Notes under the pieces: generated by a model | Seen by the model: only the letters and a program-made list of their open reading frames with translations | Database searches by the model: none | Told to the model about the DNA's origin: nothing | Assembly (NCBI GenBank): GCA_944362695.1 | Contig: CALVTQ010000150.1 | Location: forward strand, 1 to 42,813 | Length of the DNA stretch: 42,813 nucleotides | Direction of reading: 5' to 3' | From: an uncultured Clostridia bacterium | GTDB taxonomy: Bacteria; Bacillota; Clostridia; Christensenellales; Aristaeellaceae | Part shown: piece after piece, positions 8,088 to 16,289 of the stretch | Position numbering within the stretch: position 1 is the first letter of the stretch | How the letters are laid out: each line of letters opens with the position of its first letter | Position numbers and translations under genes: made by a program

Positions 8088-8828
8088 ATGATCGAGGGAA
8101 AGAAGATGCTGGTGGTCAGCGCGCACGCGGCGGATTACGTCTGGCGCAGCGGCGGCACGATTGCCAAATACATCAAGCACGGCGCGCAGGTTCACGTCGT
8201 GGTGCTCAGCTTCGGCGTGCGCGGCGAGAGCAACGACCTGTGGAAGAAGGAGGGCGCGACGGCGGAGAGCGTGAAGGCCGAGCGCTTTGCGGAGACGAAG
8301 GCGGCGGCCGGGATTCTGGGCATTGAGAACATCGAATTCTGGGATCTGCCGGACTACCCGATGTCGCCCGCGCTTGACGAGGCGGCGAGGCTGCGCATGG
8401 TCACCAAGATCCGCGAGGTCGCGCCGGACATCATCATCACGCACGACAAGAACGGCGAGGACGTGCTCAACCCCGACCACAACGCCGTCAGCCGCTTCGT
8501 GTTCGAATGCAGCATCCAGGCCAATTCCAACGGCGTGCGCATCGAGAACACGAAGACGACCAGACAGATGCGCCTGTTCGGTTTTGAGCCGCACCAGACG
8601 GAGCTCTCCCGCTTCGTGCCGGATCAGCTCGTGGACATCTCCGAGGTTTACGACCAGAAGGTCGAAGCGATGAAGTGCTTCAAGGCGCAGAAGCACCTGA
8701 TCGAGTATTACACGCAGCGCGCGTTCCTGCGCGGCAACCACCTGCGCCGCATCTCCGGCAACCAGACCTACAAATACGGCGAGAGCTTCTCCAGCGTATT
8801 CCCGGTTGCGGGCGACGAGCTTGTCTGA
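8088..8828 (+). CDS. PIG-L (LmbE-like) fold protein, GalB-type 4-oxalomesaconate hydratase-like
   Basis: This is a 246-residue PIG-L-superfamily zinc protein starting at ATG 8088 (GAAGGAGG upstream); the earlier in-frame ATG 8046 lacks a ribosome binding site. The usual deacetylase motif AHPDD is replaced by SAHAADYVWRSGG (His13, Asp16), which is how I remember the signature of GalB, the Pseudomonas 4-oxalomesaconate hydratase of gallate breakdown. NPDHNAV (His131), FEPHQTELSRF and RGNHLRRISG also fit GalB better than sugar deacetylases. GalB adds water to 4-oxalomesaconate to give 4-carboxy-4-hydroxy-2-oxoadipate, which a LigK/RraA-type aldolase splits; an RraA-type gene is three genes downstream. 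A related hydrolase of another acid is the main alternative. Confidence 0.7.
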   Translation: MIEGKKMLVVSAHAADYVWRSGGTIAKYIKHGAQVHVVVLSFGVRGESNDLWKKEGATAESVKAERFAETKAAAGILGIENIEFWDLPDYPMSPALDEAARLRMVTKIREVAPDIIITHDKNGEDVLNPDHNAVSRFVFECSIQANSNGVRIENTKTTRQMRLFGFEPHQTELSRFVPDQLVDISEVYDQKVEAMKCFKAQKHLIEYYTQRAFLRGNHLRRISGNQTYKYGESFSSVFPVAGDELV

Positions 8829-8879
8829 GGCAATGAACATCGCCAGACGATGTGAAGTAAAGAGTAAGGAGGCAAACAC

Positions 8880-9821
8880 ATGAAGAAGGTTATCACCCTG
8901 ATCCTGACCCTCTGCCTGCTGAACACGGCTGCGGCGCTCGCCGACGGCGTCGTCTTCGGCACGGCGGCCACCAGCGGCACGTACTACCAGGTGGGCGCGG
9001 CCATCGGTACGGCCGTGCAGAACGCGGGCGAGCTGCAGGTCAACGTCATCCCGACCGCCGGCTCCAACGAGAATGTGACGCTCGTGCAGACGATGGACAT
9101 CGACATCGGCATGGGCAATTCCGATGCGATTTACGGCGCGTACAACGGCGAGCTGACCTACGCCGACGTGGGCCCGCAGGCCATCGAGCAGGTCGCTGCG
9201 CTGTACTACTCCCAGATGCACATCTACACCAGGGCGGACAGCGGCATCCGCAGCATCGAGGACATGAAGGGCAAGCGCATCTGCGTCGGCTCTCAGGGCA
9301 CGAGCTGGCTGTACATGGTCAACGCCGTGCTGGAATACTACGGCATCACGCTTGACGACATCACGCCGTATTACATGAACTACGCCGAGTGCTCCGAGGC
9401 GCTGGCCAACGGCGACATCGACGCGGCCTTCCAGGTCGGCGGCTATCCGCTCTCCGGCATCCAGCAGTACGCGGCGACGACGAGCTTCTATTTCATCCCG
9501 CTGGAGGACGCCGTCATCGACGAGATGCTCAGCCGCTTCTCCTACGCGGTGAAGACCGCGATCCCGGCGGACGTCTATGAGAATCAGGCGAACACCGAGG
9601 AGATTCCCACGCTGGCGTACATGACGTGTCTGTTCTGCGGCGCGGACACCGACGACGACCTGATCTATGCCTTCACCAAGGGCATGATCGAGACCCTGCC
9701 GCAGTATCAGGACACCAACGTCGCTACGCGCCAGATCACGCCGGAGACCATCGCCACGGCGTTCATCCCGCTCAACGAGGGCGCGGAGCGCGCCTATCGC
9801 GAGGCCGGATTGATCGACTGA
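8880..9821 (+). CDS. TAXI-type TRAP transporter substrate-binding protein
   Basis: This is the extracytoplasmic binding subunit of a TRAP transporter of the TAXI class (313 residues). It has a signal peptide (about 1-21, MKKVITLILTLCLLNTAAALA) without a lipobox cysteine. The mature start, GVVFGTAATSGTYYQVGAAIGTAV, is the hallmark of the family, followed by PTAGSNENVTLVQTMDIDIGMGNSDAIYGAYNG and an IRSIEDMKGKRICVGSQGTSWLYMVNAVLEYYGI block. AAGGAGG is 6-8 bases upstream of ATG 8880. TAXI systems are known to take up glutamate, dicarboxylates and related acids. A terminator-like hairpin separates it from its permease gene. Confidence 0.9.
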   Translation: MKKVITLILTLCLLNTAAALADGVVFGTAATSGTYYQVGAAIGTAVQNAGELQVNVIPTAGSNENVTLVQTMDIDIGMGNSDAIYGAYNGELTYADVGPQAIEQVAALYYSQMHIYTRADSGIRSIEDMKGKRICVGSQGTSWLYMVNAVLEYYGITLDDITPYYMNYAECSEALANGDIDAAFQVGGYPLSGIQQYAATTSFYFIPLEDAVIDEMLSRFSYAVKTAIPADVYENQANTEEIPTLAYMTCLFCGADTDDDLIYAFTKGMIETLPQYQDTNVATRQITPETIATAFIPLNEGAERAYREAGLID

Positions 9822-9835
9822 TCATCGGCGACGCT

Positions 9836-9874
9836 GCGGGCGGCGGGCAACATCCTGCCTGCTGCCTGCTTTTT
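9836..9874 (+). terminator. Terminator-like hairpin between TRAP binding protein and permease
   Basis: GCGGGCGGCGGGC (9836-9848) pairs with GCCTGCTGCCTGC (9857-9869), 13 bp with three G-T pairs, followed by TTTTT. Because the permease gene follows at once, it probably acts as a partial terminator that lowers permease relative to binding protein. Confidence 0.75.
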
Positions 9875-9909
9875 GCGTCGCGATGCGTTTGAACGAAAGG
9901 AAGAAACCC

Positions 9910-12060
9910 ATGAGTGAAAAGACCATATCAATCGCACCTCGGGGCGGATTGGATAAGGCGCGTTTGGTGCTTTCCACACTGGTTGCCGTCGTGCTTTGCG
10001 TGTTTCATCTGCTCGCGGCATCGCCGTATCTGCTGCTGAACAACACGGAGCTGGCCGTCATCCACGGCATGCTCATCGTCACATTCTTCGTGCTCGTGCG
10101 CCCCTGTAAGGCGGAAACGCCGGATATGGCGCGCGCCGGCACGGGCAAATTCTTCGCGGGCGCGGCGATTGTCAGCGGCATCCTCTGCCTGCTGTTCGTC
10201 TTCCCGCCGGTCTTTGGCAAGTCCCCGTTCAATTCGGGGGAAAAGAACATCTTCGTGATGATCTTCGCCGTTTCCGCCGTGATGACGCTCCTGCATCTGG
10301 CGGCGCGCCGCAGCAAACCGCTCGGCAGCGCGCTGGGCAAGGCGGACGGCGTGCTCATGGTGCTGTATGATCTGGCGCTGATCGTGCTGACCGTGCTCAC
10401 GGCCATCGAGGTCATCCGCCTGCGCAACGCCAACAGCGCGAGCGCGACGCTGTACAGCCCGTATCAGTATTTCGTGATGATCACGTTCTCGGCCGTGGCG
10501 CTGGCGGTGGGCTATCGCGCGCTGGGCAGGATTCTGCCCTCGCTGTGCATCCTGTTCATCATATACGGCCTGTTCGGTCGCTACCTGCCGGGCATCTGGG
10601 AATGCGCGCGCATGTCGGTCAATCGCCTGGGGTCGTATCTGGCGATCAGCTCCGAGGGACTGTTCGGCAGCTCGCTGAGCACGGCGGCCAATTACATCTT
10701 CCTGTTTGTGCTCTTTGGCTCTGTGCTGAGCTTCATCGGCGCGGGCGAGTTCTTCGTGAAGATCTCGTTCGCGGCGTTTGGCCGCGTCTGCGGCGGACCG
10801 GCGCAGGCGGCGATTTACTCGAGCATGCTCATGGGCATGGTCAACGGCTCCGGCGCGGCCAACGTGGTGACCACCGGCACGTTCACCATCCCGCTGATGA
10901 AGCGCACGGGCTTTGACCCGGACACCGCGGGCGCTGTGGAGGCCGTGGCATCCAACGGCGGACAGATCATGCCGCCGGTCATGGGCGCCGTGGCGTTCCT
11001 GATGGCGGATGCGACGGGCTTCTCCTATGCCAATGTCTGCACGGCCGCGCTCATCCCCGCCGTGCTGTATTACCTGACGCTCTCGGTCTCCGTGCTGGCG
11101 TATTCCCACAAGAACAAGATTCCCGTGCGTCAGCCGAGCCCGGAGGACGAGACCATTGGCCAGATTTTCCGTCAGGGCTGGTATTACTTCGTGCCGATCC
11201 TCATGCTGATTGCGATGATGGTCATGGGCTACAGCACCAAGCGCGCCGCGCTGATCACCATCATCGTGAGCCTGGTCATCGGCCTGATCACCGACAGAAA
11301 GAAATTCACCGCAAAGAATTTGATCGACCTGTGCGTGCAGTCCGCCAAGTCGATGATGACGGTCTCCATCGCCTGCATGATCGCGGGCATCATCGTCGGC
11401 GCGATCAACGTCACCGGCTTTGGCCTGAAGATCTCCGGCCTGATCGCCGCGATTTCTGGCGGCAGCGTGCTGGTGATGGGCATCCTCACGGCGCTGGTCT
11501 GCATCCTGCTGGGCATGGGTCTGCCGACCTCAGCGTGCTACATCGTGCTGTCCATCCTCATCGCGCCCGCGATGGTGGAAATCGGCGTCTCCCTGCCGGC
11601 GGCGCATCTGTTCGTGCTGTATTACGGCGTCATCGCCGCGATCACCCCGCCGGTTGCGCTGGCCGTCTTCGCGGCAATCGGCATTTCCGGCGGCGAGATG
11701 TGGAAGACCGGCCTTCAGGCGATGAAGCTGGCCATATCCGGCCTGCTGATCCCGTTCGTCTTCCTGTGGAACAACGACCTGCTGCTGTATAATCCGGCGA
11801 CGATGAGCTTTGGCATGAGCCCGATCGTGCTGCTGAGCGTGGTGACGGCGTTCATGGGCTGCTCGATCATCGGTCTGGCGCTGTTTGGCTGGTGCGGCCG
11901 CGACCTGAAGATGGCCGAGCGCATCATCCTGATCCCGTGCTCGATCTTCCTGATGATGAATGAACCGCTGTGGCTCAACGGCGTCGGCTTTGTCATCGCC
12001 GCGCTCGTGCTGGGCAAGGCCGTTCTGGACAGGAAAAACGCGAGGAGGGCTGCTGTATGA
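9910..12060 (+). CDS. TRAP transporter permease, 4TM/12TM fusion
   Basis: This is the membrane subunit of the TAXI-TRAP system, with DctQ-like and DctM-like parts fused in one chain (716 residues from ATG 9910, AAAGGAAG upstream; the ATG at 9883 has no site). The N-terminal third has the small-subunit-like helices. The DctM part carries the conserved GSGAANVVTTGTFTIPLMKRTGF, ASNGGQIMPPVMGAVAFLMA and LLGMGLPTSACYIVLSILIAPAMVEIGV blocks. TRAP transport is driven by an ion gradient (Na+ in studied cases) rather than ATP. Its stop codon overlaps the start of the RraA-type gene by 4 bases (ATGA), so the two are translationally coupled and the aldolase probably acts on the imported compound or its product. 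Confidence 0.92.
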   Translation: MSEKTISIAPRGGLDKARLVLSTLVAVVLCVFHLLAASPYLLLNNTELAVIHGMLIVTFFVLVRPCKAETPDMARAGTGKFFAGAAIVSGILCLLFVFPPVFGKSPFNSGEKNIFVMIFAVSAVMTLLHLAARRSKPLGSALGKADGVLMVLYDLALIVLTVLTAIEVIRLRNANSASATLYSPYQYFVMITFSAVALAVGYRALGRILPSLCILFIIYGLFGRYLPGIWECARMSVNRLGSYLAISSEGLFGSSLSTAANYIFLFVLFGSVLSFIGAGEFFVKISFAAFGRVCGGPAQAAIYSSMLMGMVNGSGAANVVTTGTFTIPLMKRTGFDPDTAGAVEAVASNGGQIMPPVMGAVAFLMADATGFSYANVCTAALIPAVLYYLTLSVSVLAYSHKNKIPVRQPSPEDETIGQIFRQGWYYFVPILMLIAMMVMGYSTKRAALITIIVSLVIGLITDRKKFTAKNLIDLCVQSAKSMMTVSIACMIAGIIVGAINVTGFGLKISGLIAAISGGSVLVMGILTALVCILLGMGLPTSACYIVLSILIAPAMVEIGVSLPAAHLFVLYYGVIAAITPPVALAVFAAIGISGGEMWKTGLQAMKLAISGLLIPFVFLWNNDLLLYNPATMSFGMSPIVLLSVVTAFMGCSIIGLALFGWCGRDLKMAERIILIPCSIFLMMNEPLWLNGVGFVIAALVLGKAVLDRKNARRAAV

Positions 12061-12755
12061 TGAATCCCTGTGCGCCGCTTTTGCCCGACGAGGTGATCAG
12101 CCGGGCCCAGAAGCTCAACGTGCCGCTCGTTCTGGACGGCGTCAAGGCCGCCGGCATCGACATCCCCAACGGCGGATGCATGGACATGGAGATCATGCCC
12201 GTGGAGCGCGGCATGACGGTCGTGGGCACGGCGATGACCGTGGAGACGGCCAACGGCGACAATTTCCCGATTCACGTGGCGTCCTATTCCGTCAAGGAGG
12301 ACGGCTATGTGATGGTGATCGACGGCAAGGGCTACAAGGGCCGCGCGTATTTCGGCGACCTGATCATGGGCGCTTGCCAGGCGGCGGGCTTTAAGGGCAT
12401 GGTGGTGGATGGCTGCACGCGCGACCGCGACGGCAACATCGAGCTGGGCTTCCCCGTGTACAGCCGCGGCTTCATGCCGCGCGGCCCGATCAAAAAGGAC
12501 GAGGGCAGCATCAACACGCCGATCATGTGCGGAGGCGTGCGGGTCGAGCCGGGCGATCTGGTCATGGGCGACAGCGACGGCGTCTGCGTGATTCCGCGCG
12601 CGCACATCGAGACCGTGCTCGCCGAGGCGGAGAAGAAGCTCGCCTACGAGAACAAGCGCAACGAGACCATCGCGGCATACCGCAAGGCCAAGGCCGAGGG
12701 CGGCGAGCTGCCGCAGCTGGCGCCCAAGTGGGTGCTGGATATGCTCGGACGCTGA
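12057..12755 (+). CDS. RraA-family aldolase/decarboxylase (LigK/HMG-CHA aldolase-like)
   Basis: This 232-residue protein belongs to the RraA superfamily, whose catalytic members are divalent-metal class II aldolases that split 4-hydroxy-4-methyl-2-oxoglutarate or 4-carboxy-4-hydroxy-2-oxoadipate to pyruvate plus a keto acid, and decarboxylate oxaloacetate. The catalytic segment is GDLIMGACQAAGFKGMVVDG followed by CTRDRDGN: Asp118, Arg122 and Asp123 are the expected metal and substrate ligands, which argues for an enzyme rather than an RNase E inhibitor. PVYSRGFMPRGPIK and GVRVEPGDLVMGDSDGVCVIPR also fit. The start is ATG 12057 with AGGAGG 8 bases upstream and a 4-base overlap with the TRAP permease. 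With the GalB-like protein it gives a hydratase-aldolase pair as in gallate/protocatechuate 4,5-cleavage pathways. Confidence 0.85.
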   Translation: MMNPCAPLLPDEVISRAQKLNVPLVLDGVKAAGIDIPNGGCMDMEIMPVERGMTVVGTAMTVETANGDNFPIHVASYSVKEDGYVMVIDGKGYKGRAYFGDLIMGACQAAGFKGMVVDGCTRDRDGNIELGFPVYSRGFMPRGPIKKDEGSINTPIMCGGVRVEPGDLVMGDSDGVCVIPRAHIETVLAEAEKKLAYENKRNETIAAYRKAKAEGGELPQLAPKWVLDMLGR

Positions 12756-12778
12756 GCATTTCCCTGATCCCCCTTCGT

Positions 12779-12819
12779 GGCCTGCATCGCCCGACGAGAC
12801 GGCGCTGCAGGCCCGTTTT
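12779..12819 (+). terminator. Terminator after the RraA-type gene
   Basis: GGCCTGCA (12779-12786) pairs with TGCAGGCC (12806-12813), with an inner CGCC/GGCG helix, followed by CGTTTT. The T tract is short, so read-through into the AEC gene 40 bases further on is likely. Confidence 0.6.
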
Positions 12820-12858
12820 CTATGGCGCGGCAAAGGAGCCGCGAAAGGAGGAACGGAT

Positions 12859-13809
12859 ATGATCGACAGCTTTTACGCGGCCCTGAACGCCGTCGTGCCC
12901 TTCCTTTGCTATCTGGCGCTGGGCTATGCGTCGCGACGCGCGGGCATCGTGGACGAGCCGTTTCTGAACAGGCTGACACGGCTCATCTTCGCCGTCATGT
13001 TCCCGTTCATGACGTTTTACAACATCTATCAGGGCGAGCGCGGCAATCTGCCCAGCCCGGCGCTGCTGATCTTCTGTGGCGCGTCGATCCTGATCGTGCA
13101 GGGCGTGCTGCTGTTTATCGTCCCGCGCATGGTGCGGGAAAACAGCCGCCGCGGCGTCATCATACAGGCGATATACCGCAGCAATTTCGTGCTGTTCGGC
13201 CTGCCTCTGACGGCGTCGCTCTTTGGCGAGGAAAAGACGGGCATCGCGGCCATGCTGGTGACGGTCGTCATCACGATATACAACATCACGTCCGTCATCA
13301 TCCTTGAGATGTTCAACGACGCGAGCGCCGGCCGCATCCGGCCCGGCCCGCTGCTGGTCAAGCTGGCGAAAAATCCGATGCTGCAAGGCTGCTGCGTCGG
13401 CCTGATCTTCTATGCGCTGGGCGTGCGCCTGCCCGCCGCCATCGAGAAGCCCATCAGCGAATTCGCGGGGATGACGTCGCCTCTGGCGCTCTTTGCGCTG
13501 GGCGGCACGCTGCGCTTTGAGGCGATTGCCAAAAACGCACGCACGCTCGCGGCGGCGCTGTCGGTCAAGCTCGTGTTCCTGCCGCTCGTCCTCGTCGCCG
13601 CGGCGTATGCGCTGGGCCTGCGCGATGTCGAGCTGTTCCTCGTGCTGGCGGTCTTCGCCACGCCGGTGGCTTCCGGCTCCTATCCGATGGCGCAGAACAT
13701 GGGCGGCGACGGCGAGCTCGCCGGTCAATTCGTGTTCCTGAGCACGGCGGCGTCCGTCGTCACGCTCTTTGTCTGGATCTTCGCGCTGCGGCAGATGGGA
13801 TGGATTTGA
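12859..13809 (+). CDS. AEC (auxin efflux carrier) family transporter
   Basis: This is a 316-residue membrane carrier of the AEC family, about ten membrane segments, starting at ATG 12859 after AAAGGAGG. Recognisable parts are the N-terminal VVPFLCYLALGYASRRAGIVDEPFLNRLTRLIFAVMFPFMTFYNI repeat half, QAIYRSNFVLFGLPL, and the matching C-terminal repeat half (TPVASGSYPMAQNMGGDGELAGQFVFLSTAASVVTLF). Bacterial AEC members include malate and other organic-acid permeases (MleP type). It follows the catabolic operon by 100 bases across a weak terminator, so it may export an acid end product or take up a related acid. The substrate is not visible from sequence. Confidence 0.88.
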   Translation: MIDSFYAALNAVVPFLCYLALGYASRRAGIVDEPFLNRLTRLIFAVMFPFMTFYNIYQGERGNLPSPALLIFCGASILIVQGVLLFIVPRMVRENSRRGVIIQAIYRSNFVLFGLPLTASLFGEEKTGIAAMLVTVVITIYNITSVIILEMFNDASAGRIRPGPLLVKLAKNPMLQGCCVGLIFYALGVRLPAAIEKPISEFAGMTSPLALFALGGTLRFEAIAKNARTLAAALSVKLVFLPLVLVAAAYALGLRDVELFLVLAVFATPVASGSYPMAQNMGGDGELAGQFVFLSTAASVVTLFVWIFALRQMGWI

Positions 13810-13827
13810 CGTGCGCGGCGGATTTTC

Positions 13828-13861
13828 GAAGGCTCCCGCTTGGCGGGGGTCTTCCTTTTTT
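13828..13861 (+). terminator. Rho-independent terminator after the AEC gene
   Basis: GAAGGCTCCCGC (13828-13839) pairs with GCGGGGGTCTTC (13843-13854), 12 bp with two G-T pairs and a 3-base loop, followed by six T residues. It closes the whole amidohydrolase-TRAP-AEC region. Confidence 0.85.
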
Positions 13862-14084
13862 GTGGGGGAGAGCGAAGGCCGGTGTGCAGGAAAAGAGGGC
13901 GGCTTTGCCTCGGATCAGGGTCAATGCCGCCGTTGCGTCAATGCGCGCATCGTCGAGCGATCATTTTGACCACGCGCGGCAGAAATACAAAGCGACCCTC
14001 CCGCCGGCGTTCTGCGCTGCGGCGGACGGGTCGTCGTTTGCTGTCCGTCTTTTGGTGGGCGGACTGCATTTTTGTTATGTTCAG

Positions 14085-14573
14085 TGCATCAAAGCAGCTT
14101 TTACACCTTATCACAACGCGCTCCAAACCATTTCAAACGAAGTAAAAGCCTTCGGCGGCAGCGGAAATATACACGGCTGTATTGTCGATATTGATTTTTA
14201 CAATCACATCTACTTAAACCTCTATGACGCAAAAATAACGCCCTATTTTGCATGGGACACGGTTCAAAAAGTAGCGTTTCCCAACATGCGAGATCTGCTT
14301 GAAAACTCTCCCGTGCCACCTCAGCTTCCTAACGGTACGCCCATGCTGAATCGTTTTATTTCCTGCTGCAAGCCGGAAACACTCCCAATCTTATCTCGGA
14401 AAAAGCGCATGAAAGCTGCAAAAGTGCCCGAAATCGTTTTGGATACTTCCATGTATGAACCCAATCGTGCCATGCGCTCGATTCAGTATATATTCGATCA
14501 AGATGTCATTCGCATTTGGCGCGACGAAATACTTACGATGTCACCGGTCCAAAGCATTAAGGCTCTCCCTTAA
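14085..14573 (+). pseudogene. 5'-truncated hypothetical protein fragment in an AT-rich patch
   Basis: About 160 codons read as an intact C-terminal piece (NALQTISNEVKAFGGSGNIHG, CIVDIDFYNHIYLNLYDAKI, TPYFAWDTVQ, ending SPVQSIKALP). The frame stays open upstream to 13800, but that part (13800-14080) lies over the AEC terminator and is GC-rich with no protein-like character, so no credible start exists. Base composition falls sharply to AT-rich from about 14090. I recall similar GSGxIHGCIVDIDF segments in unnamed proteins of gut Firmicutes but know no function. It is best read as the remnant of an acquired gene. No transposase or integrase is nearby. Confidence 0.55.
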
Positions 14574-14614
14574 ATAAAATAAGTTTGTCTTATACCAATT
14601 ATTTCAGGGACAAG

Positions 14615-14662
14615 AAAAGAGTGAGCAAGATCCCCCGTACGGGTCATCAAGCTCACTCTTTT
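14615..14662. terminator. Bidirectional terminator between the AT-rich fragment and the symporter gene
   Basis: AAAAGAGTGAGC (14615-14626) and GCTCACTCTTTT (14651-14662) form a perfect 12-bp stem that starts with A and ends with T on either strand, with inner GATCCC/GGGTC pairing. It lies 40 bases from the stop codon of the minus-strand symporter gene and serves as its terminator. Confidence 0.85.
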
Positions 14663-14701
14663 CCTATGAAGAAGCGGTTTGGGTCGATTCAGCAGGACGG
14701 A

Positions 14702-16255
14702 TCAGTCCGCCTTATCCAGCGCCTTGGCCTTCTCAAACTCGTCGACGATGACCTGCTCGGGCTCGCCGGTGACGAGGCTGACCACGACGCAGAGGACGAG
14801 GCCAACGATGAAGGCGGGCAGGAGCTCGTAGATGGCGAGGATGCCGCCCATCGGCGCGATCAGGTACTTCCAGACGAAGACCATCACGCCGCCGCCGATC
14901 ATGCCGGCCAGAGCGCCCCAGCGGTTTGCGCGCTTCCAGAACAGGGCGCAGAGCATCACCGGGCCGAAGGACGCGCCGAAGCCCGCCCAGGCGAAGGAGA
15001 CGATGGCGAACACGCTGCCCTCCTCGCGGGCCTGCCAGATGCCGAGGATGCCGATGACCACGAGCGTCACGCGGGCGATGATCAGGTTGGTCTTCTGGCT
15101 GATCTTCATGCCGAAGACGCCCTGCAGGATGTCCTGAGAGACGGAGGAGGCGGCGGCCAGCAGCTGGCTGTCGCAGGTGGACATGGTGCAGGCGAGGATG
15201 CCGGCCATGACCACGCCGGCGATGAGCGCGGGCACGATGCCGTGGGAGGCGAGGAGGTTAGCGACCTCGATGATCGCGCGCTGGGAGGACGTGGAGCCGT
15301 TGCCGGTCAGGTCCTGCAGAGCGCCCTGCTTGGTCATGGTCATAGCGACCATGCCGATGATGATGGCGACGCCCATGGCGATGAACACCCAAGCGGTGCC
15401 GACGCGGCGGGCGGTCTTGAGTTCCTTCGGGTCACGGATGGCCATGAAGCGCAGCAGGATGTGCGGCATGCCGAAGTAGCCCAGGCCCCAAGCCAGCGTG
15501 GAGACGATGCCCAGCACGCCGCCGTAGCTCTTGGCAGCGCCGGTCGTCACGTCAAACGAGTTGGCCAGAGAGAGGTAGCCCTCCATGGCGTTGGCCTGAT
15601 CGAGCACAGCGCTCGGGCCGCCCACGACGGAGAAGCCGAAGCACAGCACGCAGATCAGCGCGATGCTCATGACGATGGACTGGACGAAGTCGGTCGTGGA
15701 GGCCGCGAGGAAGCCGCCCAGCGCGGTGTAGCCCACGATGACGACGGCGGAGATCACCATGGCAGTGAAGTAGTCCACGCCGAAGAGAGAGGAGAACAGC
15801 GTGCCGCAGGCGTTGAAGCCGGAAGCCGTGTAGGGCACGAAGAAGACCACGATGACGATGGCGGCGATGGCCGTCAGCAGGTGGGTCTTATCTTTGAAGC
15901 GCTTCTCGAAGAACTCGGGGACCGTGACGGCGTTGCCGCAGACCACAGAGTAATGGCGGAGGCGCTTGGAGACGATCAGCCAGTTGAAGTAGGTGCCGAT
16001 GCCCAGACCCAGCGCGGTCCAGATCGGCTCGCAGATGCCGGCCAGATAAGCCACGCCCGGCAGACCCATCAGCAGCCACGAGGACATGTCCGAAGCCTCG
16101 GCGCTCATCGCCGTGACCAGAGGACCAAGCTGGCGGCCGCCCAGATAGAAGTCGTGAGCGTCCTTGTTCTTATCGGCGCAGCGGACGCCCAGATAGATCA
16201 TGAGGCCCAGATACACCACGATGGAGATCAGGATGCAGATTTGTTCCTGCGTCAT
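14702..16255 (-). CDS. putP: Sodium:proline symporter, SSS family
   Basis: This is a Na+-coupled proline transporter of the solute:sodium symporter family (517 residues, about 13 membrane segments). The start is ATG 16255 with AAAGGGG 8 bases upstream; the TTG six bases earlier is too close to that site. Typical PutP parts are FYLGGRQLGPLVTAMSAEASDMSSWLLMGLPGVAYLAGI near the N-terminus, PEFFEKRF, YTALGGFLAASTTDFVQSIVM, LGYFGMPHILLRFMAIRDPKELKTARRVGTAW, and ILACTMSTCDSQLLAAASSVSQDI, which carries the sodium-site Ser/Thr residues. It is a single-gene unit with its own promoter and terminator. It lies beside a TetR gene on the same strand, but a terminator separates them. Proline is the most likely substrate; another amino acid is possible. 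Confidence 0.9.
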   Translation of the reverse strand: MTQEQICILISIVVYLGLMIYLGVRCADKNKDAHDFYLGGRQLGPLVTAMSAEASDMSSWLLMGLPGVAYLAGICEPIWTALGLGIGTYFNWLIVSKRLRHYSVVCGNAVTVPEFFEKRFKDKTHLLTAIAAIVIVVFFVPYTASGFNACGTLFSSLFGVDYFTAMVISAVVIVGYTALGGFLAASTTDFVQSIVMSIALICVLCFGFSVVGGPSAVLDQANAMEGYLSLANSFDVTTGAAKSYGGVLGIVSTLAWGLGYFGMPHILLRFMAIRDPKELKTARRVGTAWVFIAMGVAIIIGMVAMTMTKQGALQDLTGNGSTSSQRAIIEVANLLASHGIVPALIAGVVMAGILACTMSTCDSQLLAAASSVSQDILQGVFGMKISQKTNLIIARVTLVVIGILGIWQAREEGSVFAIVSFAWAGFGASFGPVMLCALFWKRANRWGALAGMIGGGVMVFVWKYLIAPMGGILAIYELLPAFIVGLVLCVVVSLVTGEPEQVIVDEFEKAKALDKAD

Positions 16256-16289
16256 AGTCAAAACCCCTTTTCCTCAGTAAGTGGTTACC

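Noticed and set aside
13800-14084. N-terminal extension of the AT-rich fragment
   Set aside because: This part crosses the AEC terminator, has different composition and reads as non-protein.
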